From positions 186,001 through 250,000 of the forward strand of contig NZ_BOOJ01000027.1 of assembly GCF_016863175.1 (NCBI RefSeq): a DNA stretch of 64,000 bases, read 5' to 3'. This DNA is from Paraplanobispora siamensis (lineage in GTDB: Bacteria; Actinomycetota; Actinomycetes; Streptosporangiales; Streptosporangiaceae). Under the pieces are notes generated by a model. That model saw only the letters and a program-made list of their open reading frames with translations, did no database searches and was not told where the DNA came from. Of the stretch, positions 24,926-35,647 are shown one piece after another. Every line of letters begins with the position of its first letter. Within the stretch, counting starts at the first letter, position 1. A program made the translations under genes and the position numbers.

Positions 24926-25798
24926 ATGCGCAGACCGCTGGGAGCGCTCGTCTGCATCGGGAGTCTGGCGGCACTGAGCACCCCGGTCGCCGCGGCCCAC
25001 GCCGCGGCGGCCCCACGGGACACCTGCCAGGTGCAGGTGTCCGCCCCCACCGTCAACGCCGCCGGGAAGATCCAGGTGACCGGGACCCGGGCGGGCTGTG
25101 ACGACAGGGCGCTGCTCCGCATCCGCATCAAGCAGGCCAGGCGAGGCCCGGACCGCACACTCAAGAGTGGCGCCAGAGTCGGGGTCAACGGGCAGTTCAC
25201 CCTGAAGGTCAAGTGCGGTCCCGCCCCCCGGACCTACTACGCCGTGATCGTCGACTACCGCGGCAACGCGGCCAAGTCCAAGGCAGCCCGGCTGTCGTGC
25301 TCCCCCACGGGCACCCCGACCCCCACCCCTGCGCCCACGGGCACGCCGACGCCCACGGCCAAGCCGACCGGGAACCCCACCACCCCGACGACGCCTCCGG
25401 GCACCGTGGGGACGGCGGAGGAGAACGAGGTCGTGCGCCTGACGAACATCGAGCGTCAGAAGGGCGGCTGCGGTCCGCTCAAGCACGACCCGCAGCTGAA
25501 CAAGGCCGCCCACGACCACTCGGCCACCCAGGCCGCCCGTAACCAGATGACGCACAAGTTCCCGGACGGCCCCGACTTCGTGCAGCGCATCCGGAACGCG
25601 GGCTTCACCGGCGGCTCGGCGTTCGCGGAGAACGTCGCCTGGAACCAGAGGACCCCGGCGGCCGTGGTCAGCGACTGGATGAAGAGCTCCGGCCACCGGG
25701 CCAACATCATGAACTGCAAGTTCACCCTCATCGGCGCCGGCATGGTCAAGAACACCAAGGGCGAGCCGTACTGGACTCAGGTCTTCGTCGCCAAGTAG
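24926..25798 (+). CDS. Secreted CAP-domain (SCP/PR-1) protein
   Basis: 290-residue exported protein. It has a signal peptide ending near AHAAAAP, a beta-rich N-terminal domain (about 30-125, cysteines at DTCQVQV, AGCDD, KVKCG and RLSCS), a Pro/Thr-rich linker (about 127-155), and a C-terminal CAP domain (about 162-290). The CAP signatures are AENVAWN, SSGHRANIMNCKF and YWTQVFVAK. Function in bacteria is unknown. The CAP domain is nearly identical to the last domain of the neighbouring protease gene at protein and DNA level, pointing to a recent duplication or gene conversion. Confidence 0.9.
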   Translation: MRRPLGALVCIGSLAALSTPVAAAHAAAAPRDTCQVQVSAPTVNAAGKIQVTGTRAGCDDRALLRIRIKQARRGPDRTLKSGARVGVNGQFTLKVKCGPAPRTYYAVIVDYRGNAAKSKAARLSCSPTGTPTPTPAPTGTPTPTAKPTGNPTTPTTPPGTVGTAEENEVVRLTNIERQKGGCGPLKHDPQLNKAAHDHSATQAARNQMTHKFPDGPDFVQRIRNAGFTGGSAFAENVAWNQRTPAAVVSDWMKSSGHRANIMNCKFTLIGAGMVKNTKGEPYWTQVFVAK

Positions 25799-25805
25799 CA
25801 CCACC

Positions 25806-25850
25806 GAACCGGTGGGGCGTCGCGCGGCGCGGTGCGACCCCCACCGGTTC
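25806..25850 (+). terminator. Terminator after the CAP gene
   Basis: Stem GAACCGGTGGGG...CCCCACCGGTTC plus inner GTCGC/GCGAC pairing, starting 8 bp after the stop codon. Confidence 0.85.
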
Positions 25851-25936
25851 CCCCAGACCTCTCGCCTCCCGTGGCCGCTGTCCGGGTAGTCACGGCGGGT
25901 GGGACGGGGTCGCTCCCGGACCACACCGGGAGATGG

Positions 25937-25972
25937 GGACGCCCCCGCGGCGGACGGATCGTCGCGGGGGCG
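25937..25972. repeat. GC hairpin, copy 1 of a near-identical pair
   Basis: GACGCCCCCGCG...CGCGGGGGCG around CGGACGGATC. Almost the same sequence recurs at 29074-29116, after the protease-CAP gene. Confidence 0.8.
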
Positions 25973-26326
25973 CCGCCGTGTGGACGCTCTCAGCTGCGGC
26001 TTCGCACCTCAACACCGCCGGGAACAGGTCTTCCTCAAGAACGTGGCGAGTACAGAATATTTCGCGGAGTTCATCCGCCCAATCGACAAACTTTCCCTTC
26101 CATCGCTCCAGTCCCATATGTACCATGGTCCCCGCTTCCCGATGATCTCCTTTGCGGAGAGGACCGTCGGGAGCCCGGGAACCGCCATCGGTTCACGCGC
26201 TCCGGCTCTCGCCCGGAGCGCCCACGACTCCCCTCCCCCATGTGTCCCCGCAGGACACGCCCCGTACGGCCGGCCGAGTGACACCGCACAGGCATGCTCG
26301 CCGGACCTCTCACCCCCGGAGGAACA

Positions 26327-28939
26327 TTGAGACTGCGGTCTCTCCTTGCGAGCGCCACCGTGCTCGCCGCCACCGCCGCGACCCTGGTCGCCGCCCCCGC
26401 GGCCTACGCCGCGCCCCCCAGCGCCACTCCCACCGCGCCCGCCGCCAGCGCGCCCCCCGCCACCGGCGCCCCCGTCGTCGACCCGGCCCTCAAGGCCGAG
26501 GTGCAGAAGGGCGAGACCGTCCGCGCCGTCGTCGAGGTGGACCGCGGGCAGCAGGTGGCGCCCGTCGCCAAGAGCGCCGAGGCCCTGTCGCAGACCACCG
26601 ACGTACCGGAGCAGCCGCCCGCGCGCGACTTCTTCGTCATGGAGGTCGACAAGGCCACGCTGACCAAGCTCGACGACGACAAGCGCATCGAGGCGATCTA
26701 CGAGGACCGGCTCAGCCGTCCCACCGCCCTGGGGACCAGCATCAACGTGATCGGCGCCGACAAGGCCCACACGTCCGGTTTCACCGGAGCCGGCTGGGAC
26801 GTCGCGGTCCTGGACACCGGCATCGACCGCGACCACCCGTTCTTCGCCGGCCGCATCGTCGCCGAGGCGTGCTTCTCCACCACGGACAGCAGGCAGGGGT
26901 CGTTCTCCCTCTGCCCCAGCGGTGAGAACTCGCAGATCGGCCCCGGCGCCGCCAACGCCGAGACGGCCAAGTGCAACAACGGCAGCCTGTGCACGCACGG
27001 CAGCCACGTGGCCGGCATCACCTCGGGCAAGAAGGCCACCGGCATCAACAGCAACGGCGTCGCCCCCGACTCGGGCATCATCGCCATCCAGGTGTTCACC
27101 CGGTTCGACAACGCGGACGCCTGCGGCGGACGGGCGCCGTGCGTCCTGTCCTACACCTCCGACCAGAAGCGCGCGCTGAACTACGTCGCGGAACTGAGCA
27201 AGACCCGTAAGATCGCCTCGGCCAACATGAGCCTCGGCGGCGGTCAGTTCGCCTCCTCCTGCGACACCAACCCCTCGGGCAACGGCATCAAGTCCGAGAT
27301 CGACGTGCTGCTGGGCCGCGGCGTCGCCACCGTGATCGCCGCCGGCAACTCCGGGTACGGCGCCGCCGTCGGCTCGCCCGCCTGCATCTCCAGCGCCGTG
27401 ACGGTGGGCGCCACCGACAACGGCGACGGGGTCGCGTCCTTCTCCAACCGCGGCGCGCTGCTCGACGTCTTCGCCCCGGGCGTGCAGATCCAGTCCAGCG
27501 TCCCGAACAACGCCTGGGCCCGCTTCAGCGGCACCTCCATGGCCGCCCCGCACGTGGCCGGCGCCTTCGCCCTGATGCGGCAGGCCATGCCGGACGCGAC
27601 CGTGGCCGAGGTCCTGACGAAGCTCCGGAGCTCCGGCAAGGGCGTCACCTACACCAGCGGCGGGAACAGCGTCACCACGCCCCGGCTGAACCTGACCGGC
27701 TCCCTGCCCTCCGGCCCGGCGCCGACGCCGACCGGCACGGCCACCCCCACCCCGGCCCCGACCGGCACCGCCGTCCCCACGGCCGTCCCGACGGCCACGC
27801 CGACCGGCACCGCCGCCCCGGTCCCCACGCCGACCGGCACCGCCGCTCCCACCCCCGCGCCCACCGGCACGGCCGTCCCCACCCCCGCGCCCACCGCGCC
27901 GGTGGTGCGTCCCGCCGAGAAGCGGGTCGTCGACCTCGTCAACCGGGTCCGCGCGGACTACGGCTGCGCCCCGCTCGTCCTCGACGCCAGGCTGTACGCC
28001 GCGGCTCTGGGCCACTCGACCGACATGGCGCAGAACCGTTACTTCCACCACTACTCGAAGGACGGCCGCAGCCCCGGTGACCGCATCCGGAACGCCGGGT
28101 TCTCCCCGCTCCGCAGCTGGGCCGAGAACATCGCCCGGGGCCAGCGCAGCGCGGACTCCGTCCACAGGGCGTGGATGAGGAGCAGCGGCCACCGGGCCAA
28201 CATCCTGAACTGCAAGCTCACCCACATCGCCGTGGCCTACGCCAAGAACGCCTACGGCACGCCGTACTGGACCCAGGTGTTCGCCTCCACGACCACCGCG
28301 ACCACCGCCCCCAAGCCGACGCCGACCGGCACCGCGGCCCCCACCGGCAAGCCGACCGCGACGTCCAAGCCCACGACGCCTCCCACGTCCAAGCCGACCG
28401 CGACGCCCACCAAGCCGACGGCGACGCCCACCGGCAAGCCGACCGCGACGTCCAAGCCCACGACGCCTCCCACGTCCAAGCCGACCGCGACGCCCACCAA
28501 GCCGACGACGCCTCCCACCACCGCCCCCACCGGTGACCCAGGCACGGTCGGCTCGGCCGAGGAGAACGAGGTCGTGCGCCTGACGAACATCGAGCGCCAG
28601 AAGGGCGGCTGCGGTCCGCTCAAGCACGACCCGCAGCTCAACAGGGCCGCGCACGACCACTCGGCCACCCAGGCCGAGCGCAACCAGATGACGCACCAGT
28701 TCCCCGGCGGCCCCACCTTCGTGGAGCGCATCCGCGCGGCGGGCTTCACCGGCGGATCGGCGTTCGCGGAGAACGTCGCCGCGGGCTACGGGAACCCGGC
28801 CTCCGTGGTCGCCGGTTGGATGAACAGCTCCGGTCACCGGGCCAACATCATGAACTGCAAGTACAACCTCATCGGCGCGGGCATGGTCAAGAGCGCCAAC
28901 GGCACGCCGTACTGGACTCAGGTCTTCGTCGCCCGCTAG
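26327..28939 (+). CDS. Secreted subtilisin-like protease fused to two CAP domains
   Basis: 870 residues from TTG 26327, chosen because GGAGGA lies just upstream and a signal peptide follows at once; an in-frame ATG at 26294 is the alternative. Order: signal peptide (to about 29), propeptide-like region with FFVMEVDK (about 50-135), S8 peptidase domain with catalytic D163 (VLDTGID), H224 (HGSHVAG) and S404 (SGTSMAAPH), Pro/Thr linker, CAP domain 1 (about 530-655; AENIARG, SSGHRANILNCK), second Pro/Thr linker with an 87-bp tandem repeat, and CAP domain 2 (about 745-870). CAP 2 closely matches the upstream CAP protein. It is presumably exported and self-processing; targets are unknown. The fusion of S8 with two CAP domains is unusual. 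Confidence 0.9.
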   Translation: MRLRSLLASATVLAATAATLVAAPAAYAAPPSATPTAPAASAPPATGAPVVDPALKAEVQKGETVRAVVEVDRGQQVAPVAKSAEALSQTTDVPEQPPARDFFVMEVDKATLTKLDDDKRIEAIYEDRLSRPTALGTSINVIGADKAHTSGFTGAGWDVAVLDTGIDRDHPFFAGRIVAEACFSTTDSRQGSFSLCPSGENSQIGPGAANAETAKCNNGSLCTHGSHVAGITSGKKATGINSNGVAPDSGIIAIQVFTRFDNADACGGRAPCVLSYTSDQKRALNYVAELSKTRKIASANMSLGGGQFASSCDTNPSGNGIKSEIDVLLGRGVATVIAAGNSGYGAAVGSPACISSAVTVGATDNGDGVASFSNRGALLDVFAPGVQIQSSVPNNAWARFSGTSMAAPHVAGAFALMRQAMPDATVAEVLTKLRSSGKGVTYTSGGNSVTTPRLNLTGSLPSGPAPTPTGTATPTPAPTGTAVPTAVPTATPTGTAAPVPTPTGTAAPTPAPTGTAVPTPAPTAPVVRPAEKRVVDLVNRVRADYGCAPLVLDARLYAAALGHSTDMAQNRYFHHYSKDGRSPGDRIRNAGFSPLRSWAENIARGQRSADSVHRAWMRSSGHRANILNCKLTHIAVAYAKNAYGTPYWTQVFASTTTATTAPKPTPTGTAAPTGKPTATSKPTTPPTSKPTATPTKPTATPTGKPTATSKPTTPPTSKPTATPTKPTTPPTTAPTGDPGTVGSAEENEVVRLTNIERQKGGCGPLKHDPQLNRAAHDHSATQAERNQMTHQFPGGPTFVERIRAAGFTGGSAFAENVAAGYGNPASVVAGWMNSSGHRANIMNCKYNLIGAGMVKSANGTPYWTQVFVAR
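28340..28509 (+). repeat. 87-bp tandem repeat in the inter-CAP linker
   Basis: Copies begin at 28340 and 28427 and share about 81 identical bases. They encode a 29-residue Pro-Thr-Lys-rich unit twice, in frame. Confidence 0.85.
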
Positions 28940-29073
28940 AAGAACCCCCGGGGACGGCGTGAGCACCCCCTCTCACCGCCCGAACGCCGTCCCCGGTGAC
29001 CCTCCTGCTCCGCGTCCCCGTCCGGGTGAGCCCGGCCGGGGACGCGGAGGGTCTCCCGGGGTCGGGAGAAAAA

Positions 29074-29116
29074 CAGGACGCCCCCGCGACGGACGGATCG
29101 TCGCGGGGGCGTCCTG
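29074..29116. terminator. Bidirectional terminator, copy 2 of the hairpin pair
   Basis: Perfect 17-bp stem CAGGACGCCCCCGCGAC/GTCGCGGGGGCGTCCTG with a 9-nt loop, between the convergent protease-CAP and ilvC genes. Core and loop match copy 1 at 25937-25972. Confidence 0.88.
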
Positions 29117-29179
29117 TCGTGCGTGCGGCCCCCTCCGGGGAGGGAGCCGTACGGCGGCGGCCTCGGGCGGCCGGACGGC

Positions 29180-30737
<1,558 letters not shown>

Positions 30738-30742
30738 GCGTT

Positions 30743-32479
30743 CTAGTCCTCGCTGTCCCAGACCGGCGCCATGTCGCGCGCGAACTTGATGTCGTCGTTG
30801 CTGGTCCCGGCCGCCACCATCGGCCAGACCATCGCGTCCTGGTGAACGACGAAGTCGATCACGACCGGCACGTCGTTGATCTCCATCGCCTTCTCGATGG
30901 CCGCGTCCACGTCCTCCGGGCGCTCGCACCGCAGGCCCACACAACCGTACGCCTCGGCGAGCTTCACGAAGTCCGGAATCCGGCGCACCGTCTGCAGGTC
31001 GGTGTTGGAGTAGCGCTCGTTGTAGAAGAGCGTCTGCCACTGGCGGACCATGCCGAGGTTGCCGTTGTTGATGATCGCGATCTTGATCGGCACGCCCTCG
31101 ATGACGCAGGTGGCCAGCTCCTGGTTGGTCATCTGGAAGCAGCCGTCGCCGTCGACGGCCCAGACCGTGGCGTCGGGACGTCCCATCTTGGCGCCCATCG
31201 CGGCCGGGACCGCGAACCCCATGGTGCCGGCGCCGCCGGAGTTGATGAAGGTGCCGGGCTTCTCGTAGCCGATGAACTGCGCGGCCCACATCTGGTGCTG
31301 GCCGACGCCCGCGGTGTAGATCGCGTCGGGGCCGACGATGGCGCTCAGCCGCTCCATGACGTACTGCGGCGCCAGGGACCCGTCCTCGAACTGGTCGTAG
31401 CCCAGCGGGTAGGTCTCCCGGTAGGCGTTGAGCTGGGCCCACCACTCGGCGTAGTCGCCCTTGCGGCCGTCGCTGCGCACCGCCGCGATCAGCTCGGCGA
31501 TGACCTCCTTGCAGTCGCCCACGATGGGCACGTCCGCGTGCCGGTTCTTGGAGATCTCCGCCGGGTCGATGTCGGCGTGGACCACCTTGGCGTACGGCGC
31601 GAAGCTGGACAGCTCCCCGGTGACACGGTCGTCGAAGCGCACGCCGAGACCGATGATCAGGTCGGACTTCTGCAGCGCGCCGACCGCCGCCACCGAGCCG
31701 TGCATGCCGGGCATGCCCAGGTGCTGGGAGTGGCTGTCGGGGAAGGTGCCGCGGGCCATCAGCGTGGTGATCACCGGGATGCCGGTGAGCTCGGCGAACT
31801 CCAGCAGCTCGGGCGAGGCGCCCGCCTTGTGCACGCCGCCGCCGACGTAGAGCACCGGCCGCTTCGCCTCGGCGATCAGCTTGGCCGCCTCGCGGATCTG
31901 CTTGGAGTGCGGGCGGGTCACCGGCCGGTAGCCCGGCAGCTGCATGACCACCGGCCACTGGAAGGTCGTCGTGGCCTGGAGTGCGTCCTTGGAGATGTCG
32001 ACCAGGACCGGCCCGGGGCGTCCGGTGGAGGCGATGTGGAACGCCTCGACGATCGTGCGGGGGATGTCGGCCGCGTCGGTGATCAGGAAGTTGTGCTTCG
32101 TGATCGGCATCGTGATGCCGGAGATGTCGGCTTCCTGGAAGGCGTCGGTGCCGATGGCGCCGCTGGGCACCTGGCCGGTGATCGCGACGAGGGGGACCGA
32201 GTCCATGTAGGCGTCGGCGATGGGGGTGACCAGGTTCGTCGCGCCCGGGCCGCTGGTGGCCATGCACACCCCGACCTTGCCGGTGGCCTGCGCGTATCCC
32301 TGGGCCGCGTGGCCGGCGCCCTGCTCGTGCCGTACGAGCACGTGCCGGACCTTGGTCGAGTCGTAGAGGGGATCGTAGGCGGGGAGAATCGCGCCGCCCG
32401 GAATCCCGAACACGGTGTCGACCCCGACGTGCTCCAGTGCCCTCACCAGGGCCTGGGCTCCTGTCATCTGTTCGGTCAT
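30743..32479 (-). CDS. ilvB: Acetolactate synthase large (catalytic) subunit
   Basis: 578-residue ThDP- and FAD-dependent enzyme making acetolactate and acetohydroxybutyrate, the first common step to Val/Leu/Ile. Visible: the catalytic glutamate region [15 protein letters not shown], an FAD-binding middle domain with [12 protein letters not shown], and the ThDP motif [15 protein letters not shown]... [15 protein letters not shown] 32479 (MTEQMTGAQ) has an AAGGA ribosome binding site; an upstream in-frame start would fall close to the attenuator. It is first in ilvBNC and controlled by a leader-peptide attenuator. Confidence 0.96.
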   Translation of the reverse strand: MTEQMTGAQALVRALEHVGVDTVFGIPGGAILPAYDPLYDSTKVRHVLVRHEQGAGHAAQGYAQATGKVGVCMATSGPGATNLVTPIADAYMDSVPLVAITGQVPSGAIGTDAFQEADISGITMPITKHNFLITDAADIPRTIVEAFHIASTGRPGPVLVDISKDALQATTTFQWPVVMQLPGYRPVTRPHSKQIREAAKLIAEAKRPVLYVGGGVHKAGASPELLEFAELTGIPVITTLMARGTFPDSHSQHLGMPGMHGSVAAVGALQKSDLIIGLGVRFDDRVTGELSSFAPYAKVVHADIDPAEISKNRHADVPIVGDCKEVIAELIAAVRSDGRKGDYAEWWAQLNAYRETYPLGYDQFEDGSLAPQYVMERLSAIVGPDAIYTAGVGQHQMWAAQFIGYEKPGTFINSGGAGTMGFAVPAAMGAKMGRPDATVWAVDGDGCFQMTNQELATCVIEGVPIKIAIINNGNLGMVRQWQTLFYNERYSNTDLQTVRRIPDFVKLAEAYGCVGLRCERPEDVDAAIEKAMEINDVPVVIDFVVHQDAMVWPMVAAGTSNDDIKFARDMAPVWDSED

Positions 32480-32527
32480 CGGCTCGTTCCTTGCGTGGCT
32501 GAACGTGGCTGAACGTTGCGCTGGCAT

Positions 32528-32608
32528 AAAAAAGGCCCCATCCCACCTTGGGCTGGCGGGGCTGGGGCGGCGCGCAGGTCGGAGTGCTTCGCTAACGGCC
32601 TGCGCGCC
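32528..32608 (-). promoter_or_regulatory. ilvB transcription attenuator
   Basis: In transcript order: perfect 10-bp stem GGCGCGCAGG/CCTGCGCGCC (32608-32599 with 32578-32569) whose loop holds the leader-peptide TAG, then an intrinsic terminator hairpin (GCCCCAGCCC... GGGATGGGGC, 32568-32534) followed by six U. ilvB starts 49 nt later. Same organisation as the cimA attenuator. Confidence 0.9.
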
Positions 32609-32642
32609 GGCGAAGTACTACGCGAATCCCACGGTGATGCAT
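32592..32642 (-). CDS. ilvB leader peptide ([16 protein letters not shown])
   Basis: 16-codon frame from ATG 32642 to TAG at 32594-32592, with Ile and Val-Val-Leu codons followed by an arginine-rich tail. The end products Ile, Val and Leu are exactly the amino acids decoded before the stem. The promoter -10 lies 6 nt before the ATG, so the peptide is probably translated from a leaderless start. Confidence 0.85.
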   Translation of the reverse strand: MHHRGIRVVLRRRAGR

Positions 32643-32648
32643 GGGTCC

Positions 32649-32678
32649 ACCATGACCGACGGAGTGGCCCGGCGTCAA
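32649..32678 (-). promoter_or_regulatory. Promoter of the ilvB leader-ilvBNC transcript
   Basis: -35 TTGACG (32678-32673), 18-bp spacer, -10 CATGGT (32654-32649), then 6 nt to the leader-peptide ATG. Confidence 0.7.
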
Positions 32679-32711
32679 ATTCATGGGACGCATGTCTCAG
32701 AAGGCGAGATG

Positions 32712-35381
32712 TCAGACGCTTCCCTGCAGGCTGGAGGCCGTGGCGGGCCTCAGGGAGTCGACCCCGCGGGGGGCCATCGGCCGTCCCACCAGGTATCCCT
32801 GACCGCGGGTGCAGCCCATCTCACGCAGCAGTTCCAGCTGTTCGGAACGCTCGATGCCCTCCGCGACCACGATCAGCCCCAGGTCGTGACCGAGCCGCAC
32901 GATCGTGCGGGTCAGCAGCGTCAGGGTCTCGTCGCGCCCGAGCCCGGACACGAACGACGGGTCGATCTTGATCATGTCCACCGGGAGCTGCCGGAGGAAC
33001 GCCAGCGAGGCGTAGCCGGTCCCGAAGTCGTCGATGGCCAGCCGTACCCCGAGCGCGCGCAGTTCGGACAGCCGGGTGACGATCTCCTCGGCGTCCTCGA
33101 CCACCATCTCCTCGATCACCTCGAGCGTCAGCGCGCTGGGCGGCAGCCCGCTCTCGGCCAGCGCCGCCTCGATGGTCTGCACGAACCGCGGCGCGGTGAT
33201 CTGCCGGGCCGACAGGTTGAGCGAGAGCCCGATGTCCCAGGAGGAGTCGCGCCAGGCGGCCACCTCCTGGCAGGCCTCGCGCAGGATCCACTCGCTCAGC
33301 GGCACGATCAGGCCGGTGTCCTCGGCCGGGCCGAGGAACTGCTCCGGAGGTACGAACTCGCCACCCCGCCACCAGCGCACCAGCGCCTCCACGGCGGTGA
33401 CGCGGGAGGTGGCCAGGTCGACCACGGGCTGGTACTCGATCGCGAACTGGCCCTCCAGCAGCGCCCGCTGCAGGTCGGCGGCCAGCTCCAGACGGCGGAC
33501 CACGTCGGCGTGCATGTGCGCGGCGAACACCTCGACCCGGCGCCCGCCGAGCTCCTTGGCCCTGGCCATCGCCACGTCGGCGTTGCGGATGAGGTCGGCC
33601 GAGGACACGTCGTCGTCGGCGAAGGCGACCCCGACGCTCGCGGTCAGCGCGATGTCGCGGTCGGCCACCCGGAACGGCTCGGAGGAGACCGTGTGGATCA
33701 GCAGTTCGGCGAGGTCCACCGCCGTCTCGGCGTCCACGCCGCTCTCCAGCAGCACCGCGAACTCGTCGCCGCCCCAGCGGGCCAGGGTGTCGTCGGCCCG
33801 TACGGCGGCACGGAGCCTGCGGGCGGCCTGGCCGAGCAGGTAGTCGCCGCTGGCGTGGCCGACGGAGTCGTTGACCGAGGTGAAGCCGTCGAGGTCGAGG
33901 AAGATCACGGCTACCCGGCTCTCGCCGGGACGGGCCAGGACCTCCCGGGTGCGCTCCTCGAAGTAGGCCCGGTTGGGCAGGCCGGTGACGCCGTCGTGGA
34001 AGGTCAGGTGGGTGACCTGGTTGCGCAGGGCCTGCTCGTCGCTGACGTCGCGGGTGGTGACCAGCAGCAGCCCCTCGCCGTGGACGTGCCGGGTGGCCAC
34101 CGACTCCGTCGGCCGCCAGGTGCCGTCGGCCGCCCGGATCCGGCACGCGATCATGCAGGCCCCCGGGCCCTCCTCGTGCTCCTCCTCGGCGCCCATCGCG
34201 CGCAGCGCCATCTGGATCTCCGGCAGGTCCTCCGGGTGGATGTAGTCGAAGATCGACCTGCCGACCAGCTCGTCGGGGTGGTAGCCGTAGGTGATCTCTA
34301 CGCCCTCGCCGATCTGGTGCACCACGCCGTGGTGGTCGCACAGCAGCACCACGTCGCCGGTGCTCTCGGCCAGGTCGTGGAGCTGCCGCTCGCCGAGGTC
34401 CAGCAGGCGCCGCATGCGGCCGGTCTCGCCCAGCGCCGCGAACAGGCGCACCAGCAGGATCACGACGACCGAGGCCGCGACGACGACCGGCACGGAGGCG
34501 GGTCCCTCCACCCGGCCGCCGAGCACCCGCACCAGCACGACGGCGGTGGCCAGGGCGACGAAGACCAGCGGTAGCGCGGCGATCGGCGAGGGGGCCAGCC
34601 CCGGGTCGTACGGCTCGCGCTCGTCGTCCTCGGCGTCCACCGCGCGGGCCGTACGGCCGCTCCACGGAACGGCCGCGAGCAGCAGGAACGCCATCGGGGC
34701 CGGCCAGACCCCGGCCATCGGCGGGGCGTCCCCGGCCAGCCTGGCCACCGCGGTGACCGTCTCGCCCACGGTGATGGCCGCGAGCACGGCGAGGGCGGCC
34801 AGGCCCACCGGCCAGGCCGAGCGCCGGATCGGCACCACCGAGGGGCCGACCACGCATGTGAGGACCAGGCAGAGCAGCGGGGAGGCCAGGTTGACCGCGA
34901 AGTCCCCCGGGCCTCCGGCCTCGCGGTAGACCGGCCCCAGCGCGAGGACCCAGGCGATCGCGAACAGGGAGGCCGCGCAGATGTAGGCGTCGGCGAGGTC
35001 GCGCAGGAACGCCCGCCCGTGCGCGGGCCGGCCGGCGCACAGGCCGGTGCCGACGGCGAGCATCGCCGTCCCGGCCAGCAGGACCAGGTCGGCGAAGTTC
35101 ACCGCGAACGGCGCGCCGTCGGCGATCGGACGGGCACCGGCTCCGGCCATCCAGACGATCGACCCGCCCGCCAGCCAGCGCCAGGCCAGCGCCCTGCGGC
35201 GGTCGGCGACCCGGGAGGCGGCGACGAACAGGGACGCGGCCGCCGTCGCGGCCGCCGCGACTCCCGCCACCGCGCCGACGACCACGGCCGAGGCGCCGCT
35301 GACGAGGGCGGCCACGAGGCCTGCCGCACCGGTCACTCCGGCGGCGATCAGCGGTACCCGGAGGTCACGCCAGCGGATCAT
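32712..35381 (-). CDS. Membrane PAS-GGDEF-EAL cyclic-di-GMP enzyme
   Basis: 889 residues. About nine to ten transmembrane segments (1-330) are followed by a PAS domain (about 345-455; ending TTRDVSDEQALRNQ), a GGDEF domain with intact RWGGDEFAVLL, and an EAL domain with EALVRW, NLSARQI, DDFGTGYASL and the late EGIE motif. Both catalytic signatures look intact, so synthesis, hydrolysis or both are possible. A gene of this architecture beside ilvB is known in Streptomyces (recalled as CdgF, SCO5511), so it is probably an ortholog. Start ATG 35381. Confidence 0.88.
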   Translation of the reverse strand: MIRWRDLRVPLIAAGVTGAAGLVAALVSGASAVVVGAVAGVAAAATAAASLFVAASRVADRRRALAWRWLAGGSIVWMAGAGARPIADGAPFAVNFADLVLLAGTAMLAVGTGLCAGRPAHGRAFLRDLADAYICAASLFAIAWVLALGPVYREAGGPGDFAVNLASPLLCLVLTCVVGPSVVPIRRSAWPVGLAALAVLAAITVGETVTAVARLAGDAPPMAGVWPAPMAFLLLAAVPWSGRTARAVDAEDDEREPYDPGLAPSPIAALPLVFVALATAVVLVRVLGGRVEGPASVPVVVAASVVVILLVRLFAALGETGRMRRLLDLGERQLHDLAESTGDVVLLCDHHGVVHQIGEGVEITYGYHPDELVGRSIFDYIHPEDLPEIQMALRAMGAEEEHEEGPGACMIACRIRAADGTWRPTESVATRHVHGEGLLLVTTRDVSDEQALRNQVTHLTFHDGVTGLPNRAYFEERTREVLARPGESRVAVIFLDLDGFTSVNDSVGHASGDYLLGQAARRLRAAVRADDTLARWGGDEFAVLLESGVDAETAVDLAELLIHTVSSEPFRVADRDIALTASVGVAFADDDVSSADLIRNADVAMARAKELGGRRVEVFAAHMHADVVRRLELAADLQRALLEGQFAIEYQPVVDLATSRVTAVEALVRWWRGGEFVPPEQFLGPAEDTGLIVPLSEWILREACQEVAAWRDSSWDIGLSLNLSARQITAPRFVQTIEAALAESGLPPSALTLEVIEEMVVEDAEEIVTRLSELRALGVRLAIDDFGTGYASLAFLRQLPVDMIKIDPSFVSGLGRDETLTLLTRTIVRLGHDLGLIVVAEGIERSEQLELLREMGCTRGQGYLVGRPMAPRGVDSLRPATASSLQGSV

Positions 35382-35647
35382 TGTCTGCCCATCCAGTGTT
35401 CGGTCCGTCGCTTCTGCGGCGTTCCTTCACTTCGCCGCGCCCACGGTGCTGCCACCGGACGCGTCGTCCGCGTCCTCGAGAGCACACGGCCAGTGTGGGC
35501 TCTCCGTACAGCTTGAGGAGTGACAACGTTGCAGTCGTCACCGTTCTGATAACCATGCGAGCGATCAGAGTCGCAGAAGACAACGATACGCACCGAAGGT
35601 CACGGGGCAGCCACGGTCCGGATTCCTTTCTCGGTCAGCTTGCTCTG

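Larger units (their letters stand above)
25799..26326. other. Intergenic region between CAP gene and protease-CAP gene
   Basis: Contains two hairpins (25806-25850 and 25937-25972) near its left end, then about 320 bp without a credible gene. An AT-rich patch around 26045-26115 probably holds the promoter of the protease gene, but no clear -35/-10 pair can be chosen. No c-di-AMP (ydaO) riboswitch signature was found in the long leader. Confidence 0.5.

Noticed and set aside
25973-26326. Possible c-di-AMP (ydaO) riboswitch before the secreted protease-CAP gene
   Set aside because: Only a short GGGAGCCCGGGAACCG resemblance; the rest of the ydaO consensus is missing.
26009-28966. 985-codon antisense frame over the protease-CAP gene
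   Set aside because: Typical high-GC antisense shadow of a real gene with full S8 and CAP motifs.
35519-35540. GTGAC...GTCAC inverted repeat upstream of the PAS-GGDEF-EAL gene as a BldD site
   Set aside because: Spacing between half-sites does not match the BldD consensus; the similar repeat at 56853-56872 also fails.
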